From Providencia stuartii (GTDB lineage Bacteria; Pseudomonadota; Gammaproteobacteria; Enterobacterales; Enterobacteriaceae): 64,000 nt of DNA. Below are positions 50,221 through 61,265 of the stretch, in pieces (position 1 is the first letter of the stretch; every line of letters starts with the position of its first letter). The stretch spans positions 2,170,001 through 2,234,000 of the forward strand of contig NZ_CP119546.1 of NCBI RefSeq assembly GCF_029277985.1. The letters are read 5' to 3'. The notes below the pieces were generated by a model. That model was given only the letters and a program-made list of their open reading frames with translations. It was not told where the DNA came from and did no database searches. A program made the position numbers and the translations under genes.

Positions 50221-51204
50221 TTAGAGGGACAGAATTTTGTCTTCAGCGAGTTGAAGTGCAAAATAGGTGAAAATCATATCAGCACCAGCGCGTTTGATCG
50301 CACCTAAAGTTTCAAGCGTCACGCGAGTTTCGTCGATCGCTCCCGCCATTGCAGCAAATTTAATTTGTGCATATTCGCCACTAACCTGATAAGCGCCAAT
50401 CGGCAATTCAGTACGTTCGCGTAGGTCACGAATGATATCTAAATAAGCTCCCGCGGGTTTAACCATTAGTGCATCAGCGCCTTCTTGAACATCAATCAAT
50501 GATTCATGAATGGCTTCGCGGCGGTTCATCGGATTCATTTGATAGGTTTTTCTGTCACCTTTCAAACAAGAGCCTGCCGCATCTCTAAATGGACCATAGA
50601 GCGCTGACGCAAATTTTGTGGAGTAAGACATGATTGCGGTGTCTGTAAAACCCGCTGCATCTAGAGCGTGGCGAATGGCTGCAACTTGTCCATCCATTGC
50701 AGCTGAAGGGGCGATAAAGTCCGCACCTGCTCGAGCAGCAGCCACTGCTTGCAAACCTAAGTTATGGATTGTGGCATCATTATCAACAATGTCACCCTGC
50801 ATAACACCACAATGACCATGTGATGTATATTCACAGAAACAAGTATCTGACATCACAATCATTTCGGGGACGGTATCTTTACATATGCGAGACATACGTG
50901 CGACTAAACCATTTTCTTGCCACGCATCGCTACCCGTTTCATCCAAATGATGAGAAACGCCAAATGTCATCACAGATTTAATGCCTGCTTTGGCAATACG
51001 TTCTATTTCAAAGGCTAAACGTTTTTCAGGGATACGTACAACGCCAGGCATACTGTCGATTTGTTTATAATCGTCAATACCTTCTTCAACAAAGATAGGT
51101 AGACACAGGTCATTAAGGGAAAGATGCGTTTCTTGGAAAAGGTCACGCATTTTTTCAGTTTTGCGTAATCTTCTCATACGTTGGATAGAATGCAGGTTAT
51201 TCAC
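50221..51204 (-). CDS. hemB: Porphobilinogen synthase (5-aminolevulinate dehydratase)
   Basis: Condenses two 5-aminolevulinate molecules in heme synthesis. Schiff-base lysines at 197 ([11 protein letters not shown]) and 249 ([10 protein letters not shown]), and the zinc-binding cysteine cluster in [15 protein letters not shown]. 327 residues. In E. coli hemB maps elsewhere, so its position between acnA and ribA is a lineage-specific arrangement. Confidence 0.98.
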   Translation of the reverse strand: MNNLHSIQRMRRLRKTEKMRDLFQETHLSLNDLCLPIFVEEGIDDYKQIDSMPGVVRIPEKRLAFEIERIAKAGIKSVMTFGVSHHLDETGSDAWQENGLVARMSRICKDTVPEMIVMSDTCFCEYTSHGHCGVMQGDIVDNDATIHNLGLQAVAAARAGADFIAPSAAMDGQVAAIRHALDAAGFTDTAIMSYSTKFASALYGPFRDAAGSCLKGDRKTYQMNPMNRREAIHESLIDVQEGADALMVKPAGAYLDIIRDLRERTELPIGAYQVSGEYAQIKFAAMAGAIDETRVTLETLGAIKRAGADMIFTYFALQLAEDKILSL

Positions 51205-51396
51205 CGTAGCTCCTTATTATCAGAGAAATAAATTTAAGTCGTTAAATTTATTTTTCGAGATCATTGATGGGTAACAGTATAAACCTTATAGAGTGAAAGT
51301 GAATATATCAGAGAGGGAAAGTCATACAACCGATTGTTATTATTTTAATATTGGTAAAGGAAGAGCGCGATCATAAGCTCTTCCATTTTTGAAAAA

Positions 51397-52005
51397 TTAT
51401 TGATGCTTAAATAGCATATGCCCCATTTTCTCAGCTTTTATATCTAAGTAATGAGCATTGCTTGGATTACGGCCAACAATTAAAGGAACACGTTCAACAA
51501 CATTAATGCCGGCTTCACGCATAATATTAATTTTTTTAGGGTTATTGGTTAATAAGCGGACTTCGTTAATACCCAATAATTTATACATGTCAGAGCACAG
51601 TGTAAAATCGCGCTCATCCGCTTTAAAACCTAATTTAAGATTCGCTTCGACGGTATCTAAGCCTTGATCCTGTAATGCATAGGCACGAATTTTATTGAGT
51701 AGGCCAATATTGCGACCTTCTTGGCGATGATAAAGTAGCACTCCACGGCCTTCTTTACTAATCTGAGAAAGTGCTGCTTCTAATTGGAAACCGCAATCAC
51801 AGCGTAAGCTGAATAACGCATCACCCGTTAAGCATTCGGAGTGGATACGACTGAGCACTGGTTCCGGACCTGATATATCGCCAAAAATGAGAGCGACGTG
51901 GTCACGACCGGTTGCTATTTCCTCAAACCCGACCATCAAGAACTCGCCGAAAGGAGTGGGTAATTTGGCTTCGGCAACACGTATTAGCTGCATATTTTCA
52001 TTCAT
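51397..52005 (-). CDS. ribA: GTP cyclohydrolase II
   Basis: First step of riboflavin synthesis: opens the GTP ring to give the diaminopyrimidine product, formate and pyrophosphate. Zinc ligands in [15 protein letters not shown], the active-site segment [24 protein letters not shown], and NNPKKI. 202 residues from 52005. The internal ATG at 51993 would give 198, closer to E. coli (196), and the ribosome binding site does not settle it. Confidence 0.97.
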   Translation of the reverse strand: MNENMQLIRVAEAKLPTPFGEFLMVGFEEIATGRDHVALIFGDISGPEPVLSRIHSECLTGDALFSLRCDCGFQLEAALSQISKEGRGVLLYHRQEGRNIGLLNKIRAYALQDQGLDTVEANLKLGFKADERDFTLCSDMYKLLGINEVRLLTNNPKKINIMREAGINVVERVPLIVGRNPSNAHYLDIKAEKMGHMLFKHQ

Positions 52006-52196
52006 TAGTTGAAATAACTCTTGCGTAATTAAGAACGTTAATCGATAGGGGATAATCTATCGATGCTATATGGTGTTTAGCATATAGAGAAGACTTTTAT
52101 TTGCACACGGTCTCCTATTCATTACTATAACAGAGTTAATCACTTGTGAATCAAATTTTATTAATTCAAATACTCAACAGGCATAAATAGCATAAA

Positions 52197-52901
52197 ATGA
52201 ATAGATCAATATATCCCATCATCGCTTTTGCTGTTTTATTACTTATTCCGCCTACCGTACTGTGGATGAGCGGCTGGTATTGGCTGCCGTCATCGAAAGT
52301 AGAATCGATTAAATGGCTGTTTTGGTTAACCGAAACTGCGGGGCTCCCTTATAGCCTAATAACCTCAACCGTTTTACTCGCTCTGACTTTTTATGTTTGT
52401 AAGCTCAAATTAAAACACACCATTTTATGGGGGATCGTGATTATCTGTTGTATTCTTGCGGGACAAGGTATCAAAGGGATTGTTAAAAACAGTCTCCAAG
52501 AACCACGACCTTATGTGGTTTGGTTAGAAAAAGAGTATGGCATTTCGAATTCAGATTTTTATGAATTAAAAAGAAAACAACGGGCCGAGGTAATTAAACA
52601 GTTTGTTAAAGAAAATGCTCAGGTTCCATCATGGCAACGGAAACATTGGCAGGCTGAAACAGGGTATTCATTTCCATCAGGCCATGTTTTATTTGCCGCA
52701 GGTTGGGCGTTATTATTGATCGGGCTATTTTGGCAGCGTAGGCAATATCTACTTTCAGTGATAATTGCTGTGTGGGCTGAAGGGATTGTTTTGAGTCGAT
52801 TGCTACTAGGAATGCATTGGCCAGTTGATGCTATTGCCTCCATTATCATTAGCGCGATTCTAGCCTTGGTGGCATGTGCTGTATTAAAAGAGCGAGCATA
52901 A
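52197..52901 (+). CDS. pgpB: Phosphatidylglycerophosphatase B (PAP2 family)
   Basis: Inner-membrane lipid phosphatase acting on phosphatidylglycerophosphate, undecaprenyl pyrophosphate and related lipids. The three PAP2 motifs are present: K...EPRPYVVW, SFPSGHVLFAAGW and SRLLLGMHWPVDA with the catalytic His. Six hydrophobic segments. 234 residues versus 254 in E. coli. Divergent from ribA as in E. coli. Confidence 0.93.
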   Translation: MNRSIYPIIAFAVLLLIPPTVLWMSGWYWLPSSKVESIKWLFWLTETAGLPYSLITSTVLLALTFYVCKLKLKHTILWGIVIICCILAGQGIKGIVKNSLQEPRPYVVWLEKEYGISNSDFYELKRKQRAEVIKQFVKENAQVPSWQRKHWQAETGYSFPSGHVLFAAGWALLLIGLFWQRRQYLLSVIIAVWAEGIVLSRLLLGMHWPVDAIASIIISAILALVACAVLKERA

Positions 52902-53055
52902 GCCGCGAGTGATAGCACAAAAGTCGCTTAAATAAGCGCCATAAGGCATCAGCAAAGTCGGCGTATAAGATAAATTACTTTGTCTGAGTGCGCCAGAAAT
53001 GCTACCTTATCAGGTAGATAATTTCATTTCATAAAAACGGATAACGGGAAAGAAT

Positions 53056-53373
53056 GTGAAATATTTTCTGATATTATTACTAGCTGTTGTGATTTTTATC
53101 ATTTCAATAACGCTAGGCTCAAGCAATAATCAGGTGATTACATTTAACTATCTGATTGCGCAGGGAGATTTTGCATTATCTTCGCTTTTGGCTTCGTTGT
53201 TTGGGGTCGGTTTTGTGCTCGGTTGGTTAGTTGCAGGGCTGTTTTATTTGCGTGCGGTGGTTAGCCTGAAAAATGCGCGCCGTAAAATCAAACGCCTTGA
53301 ATCCCAACTGAGTGTGGATGATAAAACATTCTCTGATTCTACAGAAATTGTGGCTCAGAAGAACAAGGAATAA
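53056..53373 (+). CDS. lapA: LPS assembly protein LapA
   Basis: Small inner-membrane protein that works with LapB in controlling LPS synthesis. Two hydrophobic segments (about 2-20 and 40-65), the conserved FNYLIAQGDFALSSLLA between them, and a charged cytoplasmic tail. It starts with GTG preceded by CGGGAAAG. 105 residues. It lies 6 nt before lapB. Confidence 0.93.
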   Translation: MKYFLILLLAVVIFIISITLGSSNNQVITFNYLIAQGDFALSSLLASLFGVGFVLGWLVAGLFYLRAVVSLKNARRKIKRLESQLSVDDKTFSDSTEIVAQKNKE

Positions 53374-53379
53374 ACTTGT

Positions 53380-54549
53380 ATGTTTGAGCTGCTGTTTCTG
53401 TTGTTACCTGTCGCGGCTGCATACGGCTGGTATATGGGGCGTCGAAGCGCTCAACAAGACAAGCAGCAACATGCTAATCGCCTGTCACGAGACTATGTGA
53501 CGGGTGTTAACTTTCTTTTGTCAAATCAGCAAGATAAAGCTGTTGACCTCTTTCTCGATATGTTGAAAGAGGATAGCTCTGCATTTGAAGCACATCTCAC
53601 ATTAGGTAATTTATTTCGCTCCCGAGGTGAGGTTGAACGAGCAATCCGAATTCATCAATCGCTTGTTGAAAGTGCATCATTATCTTTTGAACAACGTCTT
53701 TTAGCCACTCAGCAACTCGGTCGTGATTATATGGCGGCAGGGGTTTATGATCGCGCTGAAAATATGTTTCAGCAATTAACTGATGAGGTCGATTTTAAGC
53801 AAAATGCCTTGCAGTCATTACTCAGTATTTTCCAACTGACTAGTGAATGGAGTAAGGCTATCGAGATTGCCACCAAATTAGTTAAATTGGGTAATGAAGA
53901 GCAACGTGAAAATATTGCGCATTTCTATTGTGAGCTAGCTAGCCAACATCTTAGCAGTGACGACCTTGATGGTGCATTAAGCTTACTCAATAAGGCAGAA
54001 CAGGCCGATAAAACTTGTGCTCGTGTGTCGATTATGAAAGGGCGCATTTTTATTGAACAAGGGCAGTATGACAAAGCCATTGCGGTCTTAAAACAAGTTT
54101 ATGAACAAGACAGAGAGCTGGTGGCTGAAACCTTGCCTTTATTGCATGATTGCTACCAACAAACTGCGAATATCGAAGATTGGGAAACGTACTTACGTCA
54201 ATGTGTTGCTGGCAATACGGGCGCAATTGCTGAACTTTACTTAGCCGATATTATTGTTGATAAACAGAATCATGAGGCTGCTGCAAGTTATATTAATGAT
54301 CAGATTCAACGCCATCCCACCATGCGATTATTTTATCGCTTAATGGATTACCACCTACAAGAAGCGGAAGAAGGGCGAGCAAAAGAAAGCTTAATCCTGT
54401 TACGCAAAATGGTGGGTGAGCAAATTAGAACTAAACCCGATTACCGTTGCCACAAATGTGGTTTTACCTCACATTCGTTATATTGGCATTGCCCATCTTG
54501 CCGTTCATGGGACACAATCAAACCAATTCGTGGATTAGATGGACAGTGA
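53380..54549 (+). CDS. lapB: LPS assembly protein LapB
   Basis: Essential adaptor linking LpxC degradation by FtsH to LPS demand. One N-terminal membrane segment (about 3-20), tetratricopeptide repeats over about 30-340 (YVTGVNFLLSNQQDKAVDLF onwards), and a C-terminal rubredoxin-type metal site CHKCGF...CPSC. 389 residues, the E. coli length. Operon with lapA. Confidence 0.97.
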   Translation: MFELLFLLLPVAAAYGWYMGRRSAQQDKQQHANRLSRDYVTGVNFLLSNQQDKAVDLFLDMLKEDSSAFEAHLTLGNLFRSRGEVERAIRIHQSLVESASLSFEQRLLATQQLGRDYMAAGVYDRAENMFQQLTDEVDFKQNALQSLLSIFQLTSEWSKAIEIATKLVKLGNEEQRENIAHFYCELASQHLSSDDLDGALSLLNKAEQADKTCARVSIMKGRIFIEQGQYDKAIAVLKQVYEQDRELVAETLPLLHDCYQQTANIEDWETYLRQCVAGNTGAIAELYLADIIVDKQNHEAAASYINDQIQRHPTMRLFYRLMDYHLQEAEEGRAKESLILLRKMVGEQIRTKPDYRCHKCGFTSHSLYWHCPSCRSWDTIKPIRGLDGQ

Positions 54550-54590
54550 CAGTGTCACTTTTTACCAAATATGATTAAGGCTACAACTAA

Positions 54591-55322
54591 ATGATTTCTT
54601 CAACAGAAAACCACGCTTGTGTATCTACTCACTCGCCAGTCATTGTTGCACTCGACTATGAAGATGTAGACGCTGCATTGGCGTTTGTTGACCTAATTGA
54701 TCCCCGTGAATGCCGTTTGAAAGTCGGTAAAGAGATGTTTACCTTTAATGGCCCGCACTTTGTCAAGTCACTGCATCAACGAGGCTTTGAGGTTTTCCTT
54801 GATTTGAAATTCCACGATATCCCAAATACCGTTGCTCGTGCAGTCGCTGCGGCAGCAGAGATGGGGGTTTGGATGGTGAACGTTCATGCAGGTGGTGGCA
54901 GCCGTATGATGGAAGCCGCCCGAAAAGCATTAGAGCCTTATGGTAAAGAAGCGCCATTATTAACAGCAGTTACCGTTTTAACCAGTATGGATCAATCTGA
55001 TTTGCTGGGGGTTGGTATTAATGCAACACCGGCAGAGCATGCTGAACGTTTGGCATTATTGACGAAAGAGTGTGGTTTAGATGGTGTCGTGTGTTCAGCG
55101 CACGAAGCAAAAAGATTAAAATCATTGTGTGGTCGTGATTTTAAATTAGTCACCCCAGGCATTCGCCCTGTAGGAAGTGATGTGGGTGACCAACGTCGTA
55201 TCATGACGCCACAAGATGCATTACAAGCAGGGGTTGATTATATGGTGATTGGTCGGCCGATCACTCGTAGCGATAACCCTGCATTAGCATTACAGCAAAT
55301 CAACCAATCGATTAAGGCTTGA
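54591..55322 (+). CDS. pyrF: Orotidine-5'-phosphate decarboxylase
   Basis: Last step of UMP synthesis. The catalytic Lys-Asp array is in [13 protein letters not shown], and VTPGIRPVG and [11 protein letters not shown] form the phosphate site. 243 residues versus 245. Downstream of lapB and followed immediately by yciH, as in E. coli. Confidence 0.98.
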   Translation: MISSTENHACVSTHSPVIVALDYEDVDAALAFVDLIDPRECRLKVGKEMFTFNGPHFVKSLHQRGFEVFLDLKFHDIPNTVARAVAAAAEMGVWMVNVHAGGGSRMMEAARKALEPYGKEAPLLTAVTVLTSMDQSDLLGVGINATPAEHAERLALLTKECGLDGVVCSAHEAKRLKSLCGRDFKLVTPGIRPVGSDVGDQRRIMTPQDALQAGVDYMVIGRPITRSDNPALALQQINQSIKA

Positions 55323-55324
55323 GT

Positions 55325-55651
55325 ATGAGTGATTCAAATAGTCGCCTAGTCTATAGCACTGAGAGTGGGCGAATAGAACAAGAGAAGCCTAAAATCCAAC
55401 GCCCTAAAGGAGACGGTATTATTAGGATCCGTCGTGAAACGGCTGGGCGTAAAGGTAAGGGCGTTTGTATTGTTACCGGACTTGATCTAGACGATGGCGA
55501 ACTGGCAAAACTGGCTGCGGAATTGAAGAAAAAGTGCGGTTGTGGCGGCTCAGTAAAAGACGGTGATATTGAGATCCAAGGCGATAAACGCGACATAATC
55601 AAACAACTTTTAGAAGCAAAAGGCTATCACGTTAAGTTAGCGGGTGGCTGA
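55325..55651 (+). CDS. yciH: YciH, eIF1/SUI1-like translation factor
   Basis: Bacterial homologue of eukaryotic initiation factor 1, reported to influence initiation fidelity. SUI1-domain landmarks: VRIRRETAGRKGKGVC-type start, LDLDDGELAKLAAELKKKCGCGGSVKDG, IEIQGDKRDIIKQLLEAKG. The ATG at 55325 gives 108 residues (MSDSNSRLVYSTESGR), the E. coli form. It is 2 nt after pyrF, so the genes are coupled. Confidence 0.95.
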   Translation: MSDSNSRLVYSTESGRIEQEKPKIQRPKGDGIIRIRRETAGRKGKGVCIVTGLDLDDGELAKLAAELKKKCGCGGSVKDGDIEIQGDKRDIIKQLLEAKGYHVKLAGG

Positions 55652-55661
55652 TCGTAATACA

Positions 55662-55685
55662 GGCTAAGGGGAAAGCCCCTTAGCC
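55662..55685. terminator. Strong hairpin between yciH and osmB
   Basis: GGCTAAGGGG (55662-55671) pairs perfectly with CCCCTTAGCC (55676-55685) between convergent genes. Neither side has a strong T-run, so it may protect 3' ends or terminate inefficiently. Confidence 0.6.
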
Positions 55686-55691
55686 ATGAAT

Positions 55692-55910
55692 TTATTTTCC
55701 GACTTGATGTCCAATAATCCCACCAACAGCAGCGCCACCAACAGTTCCTAGTGTGCTACCTCCCGTTAGGATTGCCCCACCTACGGCACCTACGCCAGCA
55801 CCTACAGCGGTATTCTTGTCTCGTTTTGACATATTTGAGCATGCACTCAGGCTAATAGCGATAATAGTAGCTAAAGCGAATGTCGTAACGCGTTTACTTG
55901 TCGTGTTCAT
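55692..55910 (-). CDS. osmB: Osmotically inducible lipoprotein OsmB
   Basis: Small stress-induced lipoprotein. Signal with lipobox SLSAC, then a glycine-zipper-rich body (GAGVGAVGGAILTGGSTLGTVGG). ATG 55910 has GGAG 9 nt upstream and gives 72 residues, exactly the E. coli length. A longer frame from 55943 is rejected. Confidence 0.95.
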   Translation of the reverse strand: MNTTSKRVTTFALATIIAISLSACSNMSKRDKNTAVGAGVGAVGGAILTGGSTLGTVGGAAVGGIIGHQVGK

Positions 55911-56047
55911 TTTAGTGACTCCGAGTTTTGTGGACGTAACCAAATTATCACAATCAGTAATTATACGAATCAGAATTATCGGGAATTAATATCTATAAAA
56001 AACGGAAATATAACTAAGTGTTGTAGACTAAATAAGACGGCAATAAA

Positions 56048-56082
56048 ACAATATGCTACTGATAAAATCAGTAGCATATTTA
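56048..56082 (-). terminator. rnb terminator
   Basis: AATATGCTACTGAT (56050-56063) pairs with ATCAGTAGCATATT (56067-56080), a perfect 14-bp stem with a 3-nt loop. On the minus strand it is followed by GTTTTATT. Confidence 0.85.
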
Positions 56083-56102
56083 TAGTATAGTATTAAAAAG
56101 AA

Positions 56103-58046
56103 TTATGCGGCGGGGCGAGCAACAATATTACGTGTTTCCATACGCACTTCGGCGATATTGACATGAATAATATCGTTGAGTTTGTACGCAGGTTCACCTT
56201 TAATTAATACGCTGCCCGTTTCTTGGCTACATTGTATTTCGTCGCGCACAGCATGTAAGAACGGCGCTGGGATAAAAGCAACAGCACCATTATCGGTGAG
56301 TCGGACACGAACACCACCACGAGTAATATCGATGATCTCCGCTGGGAAAACTTGGTCAGTCCCCTCAAATGGCTTTAAGAAACGCGCATATAGCCAATCA
56401 CCGACATCGCGTTCAGCCATGCGGTTTGCACGGCGGCGTTCAGCTAATTTTATTGACAACTCTTCTGTTGGCTTATTCGTTGAAGGCTCGCCAGCAATCA
56501 CAGACTTTAATAACCGATGGTTAACGATGTCTGTATATTTACGGATCGGTGATGTCCAAGTTGCGTAAGCGTCAAAACCTAAGCCAAAATGCGGGCCGGG
56601 TTCACTTTTCACCTCAGCAAATGTTTGGAAGCGGCGGATACGACTGTCTAAGAATTGGGTCGGTTGTGCATCTAACTGACGACGTAGTTGACGGAAACCT
56701 TCCAAAGTTAGCAATGCGTCCGCGGTCGTTTCGATACCATGATCTTTCAACGTTTGTACGACTTGGTCAATTTGTAATGGTTCAAAGCCCATGTGGACAT
56801 TAAATACACCAAAACCTAAGCTGTTTTTCAGTTGTATTGCTGCACACAGGTTAGCCGTTATCATGGCTTCTTCGACAATACGATTTGCTGTACGGCGGCT
56901 TTCTACAATGATATCAATGACATTGCCTTTATCATCTAATAGGAAACGATAATCAGGGCGATCTTTAAACACCAGTGCATTTTGTTGACGCCATTGATGG
57001 CGTTTATCAGCCATCTCTTTTAGTAACTCGATCTGTTGTTGATCCGCTGGATTAGCTGGCTGCCAACTACCTGTTTTTTCCAACCAATCAGAAACTTCGT
57101 CGTAAACCAATTTGGATTTAGACTCAACCCAAGCACTAAAGAATTGAATATCTTCAGCGATACTGCCATCTGCTAATATCGTCGTGGCACAGACAAGTGC
57201 AGGGCGCTGCTCATTAGGGCGCAAAGAGCATAGGTTGTCGGATAGCTCACGAGGTAGCATTGGAATGTTAAAACCAGGAAGATAATTGGTATAAGAACGT
57301 GCCAAAGCCAGTTTATCTAATTCACTGCCTTCTTTGATATAACTGGTTGGATCGGCAATAGCAATATAAAGCTTTAGATTACCTTCAGGGGTTCTTTCAA
57401 CATAGAGCGCATCATCCATATCTTCCGTGCTGGCACTATCGATAGTGACAAAATGAAGGTGAGTGAGGTCAATGCGTTCAATGCCTTCATCGTCACGTTC
57501 ACTATCCACCATTTGTGGCTCTGCACGATCAAGTTGATGACGACGCAGTGTTACCCACCAAGGTGCAAAATGGTCTTCACCATCCGTAATGAATTCTGTA
57601 ATGTCAGCGTAAAAACCTTTATCACCTTTTAAGGGGTGACGACGCATTTCAGCAACAACCCAATCTCCTTGTGCAAATTCATGGGTAACGTCTTTGGTTG
57701 GGCGGCAAGAAATCGTATCTTTTAGTAGCGGATGATCTGGAATAACGAATAAACGGTTATCATTATCTTTTTTCTGAATTCGACCTACAAAACGCGTGAG
57801 AAAAGGTTCGACAAGTTCTTCTGGCTCAGCGAATTCACGGTCTTTATCGGTATGAATAGCAGCCACAACACGGTCACCATGCATGACTTTCTTCATCTGC
57901 GGAGGAGGTACAAAGTAGCTTTTTTGTCCATCTACTTCGAGAAAACCGAAACCTTTGTCGGTACTTTTTATCAAACCCTCAACTCGTGGGGTTTGAGAAT
58001 GTAGCTGCTGTTTGAGTTGCGCGAGCAATGGGTTGTCTTGAAACAT
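56103..58046 (-). CDS. rnb: Exoribonuclease II
   Basis: Processive 3'-5' exoribonuclease. Two N-terminal cold-shock domains ([25 protein letters not shown]), the RNB catalytic domain with acidic cluster [17 protein letters not shown] and [16 protein letters not shown], and a C-terminal S1 domain ([24 protein letters not shown]). 647 residues versus 644 in E. coli. Confidence 0.98.
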   Translation of the reverse strand: MFQDNPLLAQLKQQLHSQTPRVEGLIKSTDKGFGFLEVDGQKSYFVPPPQMKKVMHGDRVVAAIHTDKDREFAEPEELVEPFLTRFVGRIQKKDNDNRLFVIPDHPLLKDTISCRPTKDVTHEFAQGDWVVAEMRRHPLKGDKGFYADITEFITDGEDHFAPWWVTLRRHQLDRAEPQMVDSERDDEGIERIDLTHLHFVTIDSASTEDMDDALYVERTPEGNLKLYIAIADPTSYIKEGSELDKLALARSYTNYLPGFNIPMLPRELSDNLCSLRPNEQRPALVCATTILADGSIAEDIQFFSAWVESKSKLVYDEVSDWLEKTGSWQPANPADQQQIELLKEMADKRHQWRQQNALVFKDRPDYRFLLDDKGNVIDIIVESRRTANRIVEEAMITANLCAAIQLKNSLGFGVFNVHMGFEPLQIDQVVQTLKDHGIETTADALLTLEGFRQLRRQLDAQPTQFLDSRIRRFQTFAEVKSEPGPHFGLGFDAYATWTSPIRKYTDIVNHRLLKSVIAGEPSTNKPTEELSIKLAERRRANRMAERDVGDWLYARFLKPFEGTDQVFPAEIIDITRGGVRVRLTDNGAVAFIPAPFLHAVRDEIQCSQETGSVLIKGEPAYKLNDIIHVNIAEVRMETRNIVARPAA

Positions 58047-58154
58047 ACTTACCGTTTTTATGGAGGTTGAGTTTGACTCCCATTGTTACGTAAGACAAAG
58101 TCTTAGAGCAAGAAAAAATTGCATCGTGAACAAATTACTGGGAGCAGTGTAATA

Positions 58155-58796
58155 TTAATTTTCAGGGTAAACTTTATCTTTAAATTCGCATAAGTCTTCG
58201 ATAATGCAAGAACCACAACGAGGCTTACGAGCAATACAGGTATAGCGACCATGCAAAATAAACCAATGGTGGCAATCGACTTTAAACTCAGCGGGGACGA
58301 CTTTTAGGAGCTTTTCTTCCACTTCGACAACATTTTTACCCGGTGCAAAGTTAGTTCGATTACAGACCCTAAAAATATGGGTATCAACAGCGATAGTTGG
58401 CCAACCAAATGCTGTATTTAGAACAACATTGGCCGTTTTGCGACCCACACCGGGTAAGGCTTCGAGTGCGGCACGATCTTCGGGCACTTGGCTGTTATGT
58501 TTTTCAATTAAGATCTTACAAGTTTTAATCACACTTTCCGCTTTGGTGTTAAATAGCCCAATGGTTTTTATATATTCTTTGATGCCATCAACACCTAGCG
58601 CCAACATAGCTTCAGGTGTATTTGCTACCGGATATAATTTAGCGGTTGCTTTGTTAACACTAACATCCGTGGCTTGTGCTGATAGCAAAACAGCGATCAG
58701 CAGCTCGAAAGGGGAATTAAATTGTAATTCCGTTGTTGGATTGGGATTGTTATCGCGTAAACGAGTTAATATCTCAATACGTTTTGATTTATTCAT
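58155..58796 (-). CDS. nth: Endonuclease III
   Basis: Base-excision-repair glycosylase/AP lyase for oxidised pyrimidines. Helix-hairpin-helix LPGVGRKTANVVLN with the catalytic Lys, the Asp in AVDTHIFRVCNR, and the C-terminal [4Fe-4S] cluster C-x6-C-x2-C-x5-C (CIARKPRCGSCIIEDLC). 213 residues versus 211. It is 15 nt after rsxE, in the rsx operon as in E. coli. Confidence 0.98.
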   Translation of the reverse strand: MNKSKRIEILTRLRDNNPNPTTELQFNSPFELLIAVLLSAQATDVSVNKATAKLYPVANTPEAMLALGVDGIKEYIKTIGLFNTKAESVIKTCKILIEKHNSQVPEDRAALEALPGVGRKTANVVLNTAFGWPTIAVDTHIFRVCNRTNFAPGKNVVEVEEKLLKVVPAEFKVDCHHWFILHGRYTCIARKPRCGSCIIEDLCEFKDKVYPEN

Positions 58797-58811
58797 AGCT
58801 CACAATCAATT

Positions 58812-59528
58812 TTATCTAGAAATATGGCTGCCGCATCCTTGTTCTTTTGAGTATTCACGTTCAGGTTGCAGACCTGACTTGAGAGCGGCTCGTTTTTTCA
58901 TTTTTTCATCAATTAAATATTTACCCGCAAGCATTAATGCTAGACCGATAAAAGCACCCGGTGGCAGCATAGCGAGTAAAAACGGAGAGTCAAGCTGTAA
59001 CACTTCAATTCTTAATGATTTAGCCCATGGCCCTAAAAGTAAATCTGCACCATCAAATAACGTGCCATTGCCTAAAATTTCACGCATAGCGCCGAGAACA
59101 AGTAAAGCCGCGGTAGCCCCTAATCCCATAGCAAGTCCATCAACGGCTGAAAGTGGCACTGGATTCCTTGATGCATAGGCTTCCGCGCGGCCAATAACAA
59201 TACAGTTTGTCACAATTAGGGGGATAAAAATGCCTAAAGACTCATAGAGGCCGAAAGCATAAGCATTAATTAACATCTGTACGGCGCTAACAACAGAAGC
59301 AATAATCATGACATAAATAGGTATACGGATTTCACTCGGTACCCAACGACGAAATGCCGAGACAGCCACATTGGTACAGATTAATACCAGTGTTGTGGCA
59401 AGCCCAAGTCCTAGTGCATTGGTTGCTGTTGATGAAACCGCGAGTAAAGGGCATAGCCCTAAAAGTTGTACCAGCGCTGAGTTATTTTTCCATAAGCCTT
59501 GGGCAAAAAGTTCTTTAGATTCACTCAT
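58812..59528 (-). CDS. rsxE: Rsx/Rnf complex subunit E
   Basis: Membrane subunit of the electron-transfer complex that keeps SoxR reduced (Rnf homologue). Six hydrophobic segments. N-terminal [35 protein letters not shown] is the family hallmark. [12 protein letters not shown] also fits. 238 residues versus 231. Two bases separate it from rsxG. Confidence 0.96.
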   Translation of the reverse strand: MSESKELFAQGLWKNNSALVQLLGLCPLLAVSSTATNALGLGLATTLVLICTNVAVSAFRRWVPSEIRIPIYVMIIASVVSAVQMLINAYAFGLYESLGIFIPLIVTNCIVIGRAEAYASRNPVPLSAVDGLAMGLGATAALLVLGAMREILGNGTLFDGADLLLGPWAKSLRIEVLQLDSPFLLAMLPPGAFIGLALMLAGKYLIDEKMKKRAALKSGLQPEREYSKEQGCGSHISR

Positions 59529-59530
59529 GA

Positions 59531-60157
59531 TTATTCAGCTCCACAAATTGGGTAACTTGATAGATTTTGTGGTATTTTTTGCATAAAAACAGCAGTGCGC
59601 TTAGTGGCATTCACAACCGCTCTTGGCGTTATTGTCGCACCCGTAAATTGATCAAAATTACCACCATCTTTTTTTACCGCCCATTTAGGGTCCTGCTCAG
59701 AAGCAACGTTACCTGTTAATAGCGTGATCCAATCGGAAATTCGAGTTTCAATTTTATCGCCGAGTCCGGGGGTTTCATGATGTTCAGTCACCCTAACACC
59801 AAGGACATTACCGTTAAAATCAGCGCCAACTAATAGATGTATCGCGCCAGAATAGCCATCAGGCGCAATCGATTCGAGAGCGGCGGCGACAGGTTCACCA
59901 TTCTTTCGTGCAATGTACAGTCGATGGGGTTGTTTACCGCCAAGTTGGGCCTCAGCACCGACTAAATAACACTCTTGTCCAAAATCATTATCATATAAAC
60001 GGGTTGGCACGACTTGGTCAAGTAATTGCTTTTGCACAATCGCCGCTTGTTGAGCAATGGTATCCTTAGTTAACGTATAAACCGTAGCACTGAGAGCCGT
60101 TGTACCTGCTGCAAATAGCGCCAAAATAGCCCCATGACGGCGCATCGTATTCAACAT
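59531..60157 (-). CDS. rsxG: Rsx/Rnf complex subunit G (FMN-binding)
   Basis: Membrane-anchored periplasmic flavoprotein subunit. One N-terminal membrane segment (about 8-28). The FMN is attached covalently to Thr in the [12 protein letters not shown] motif near 175. [12 protein letters not shown] is also conserved. 208 residues as in the family. Between rsxD and rsxE. Confidence 0.96.
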   Translation of the reverse strand: MLNTMRRHGAILALFAAGTTALSATVYTLTKDTIAQQAAIVQKQLLDQVVPTRLYDNDFGQECYLVGAEAQLGGKQPHRLYIARKNGEPVAAALESIAPDGYSGAIHLLVGADFNGNVLGVRVTEHHETPGLGDKIETRISDWITLLTGNVASEQDPKWAVKKDGGNFDQFTGATITPRAVVNATKRTAVFMQKIPQNLSSYPICGAE

Positions 60158-60166
60158 ACAGCCTCC

Positions 60167-61252
60167 TTACTTATGTCCATGCCCGTATGCACGGGGTTGC
60201 GTATAGTGGTCAATGAGAGGAACGGTAATGTTGGTTAATAAGACAGCAAAAGCGACGGCATCGGGATAACCACCATAAACACGAATTAACCATACTAATA
60301 AACCAATCATCACACCATAAATGAGGCGACCTTTTGGTGTTGTGGAGGCTGTTACCGGGTCAGTTGCAATAAAGAAGGCCCCTAACATAGTTGCGCCTGA
60401 GAGTAATTGCACTAAAGGTGGAGAGTAGCGCCCAGAATCGATTAACCAGCTTACGATTGCACAAAATGCCAATGTAGCGAGAAATGCAACAGGGATTTGC
60501 CAACTGATAATACGGCGATTCAACATGATTACGCCACCGACTAAATAGGCAATATTCACCCATTGCCAGCCAATACCAGCGAGAGAGCCTTGCAAAATAG
60601 GCTGCTGTAAAACATCTGAAATAGGATGAGTTAAAAGCCCTGTTTTAAAACTGTCTAATGGGGTTGCTTGGCTCATTCCATCGACACCCATTCGTAAGGC
60701 ATCAAGCGTAACTCCAGTTGGGGTATGCCCTGTAAAAATAATTGATAGACTTTCTAATGCATTGATATTTAAAGTCTGTAACTCATGGGGAGGTAACCAA
60801 CTGGTCATTTGTACGGGAAATGAAATTAAGAGTACAACATAACCGACCATAGCAGGGTTAAATGGGTTTTGTCCTAATCCACCATAGCATTGTTTTGCAA
60901 TAATTATCGCGAAAGCTGTCCCTAAAACGATCATCCACCACGGCGCTAATGGCGGTAGGCTAATACCTAATAATAGCGCCGTTACAACCGCAGAGTTATC
61001 TTTGAGTACATTCAATACAGGCTTTTGACGAAGGCGAATAGCAATGCCCTCGACGATAATGGCCGTGATTATGGCTAAAACAATTTGATAGAGAGTACCA
61101 ATACCAAAAAAGTAAATTTGTGCCGCAATACCAGGCAAAGCGGCCAATATCACCCATAGCATAACAAGGCTGGTGCTTTGATTATCATGGGTAAATGGAG
61201 CGCTTGCAATTTTCAAACGGCGATTATTTGGGTCAATAGGCCTAAATTTCAT
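60167..61252 (-). CDS. rsxD: Rsx/Rnf complex subunit D
   Basis: Polytopic membrane subunit with a covalent FMN site. About nine hydrophobic segments. [19 protein letters not shown] and the [22 protein letters not shown] motif around the FMN threonine are typical. 361 residues versus 352. It follows rsxC by 13 nt. Confidence 0.96.
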   Translation of the reverse strand: MKFRPIDPNNRRLKIASAPFTHDNQSTSLVMLWVILAALPGIAAQIYFFGIGTLYQIVLAIITAIIVEGIAIRLRQKPVLNVLKDNSAVVTALLLGISLPPLAPWWMIVLGTAFAIIIAKQCYGGLGQNPFNPAMVGYVVLLISFPVQMTSWLPPHELQTLNINALESLSIIFTGHTPTGVTLDALRMGVDGMSQATPLDSFKTGLLTHPISDVLQQPILQGSLAGIGWQWVNIAYLVGGVIMLNRRIISWQIPVAFLATLAFCAIVSWLIDSGRYSPPLVQLLSGATMLGAFFIATDPVTASTTPKGRLIYGVMIGLLVWLIRVYGGYPDAVAFAVLLTNITVPLIDHYTQPRAYGHGHK

Positions 61253-61265
61253 GGTATTTAATCAC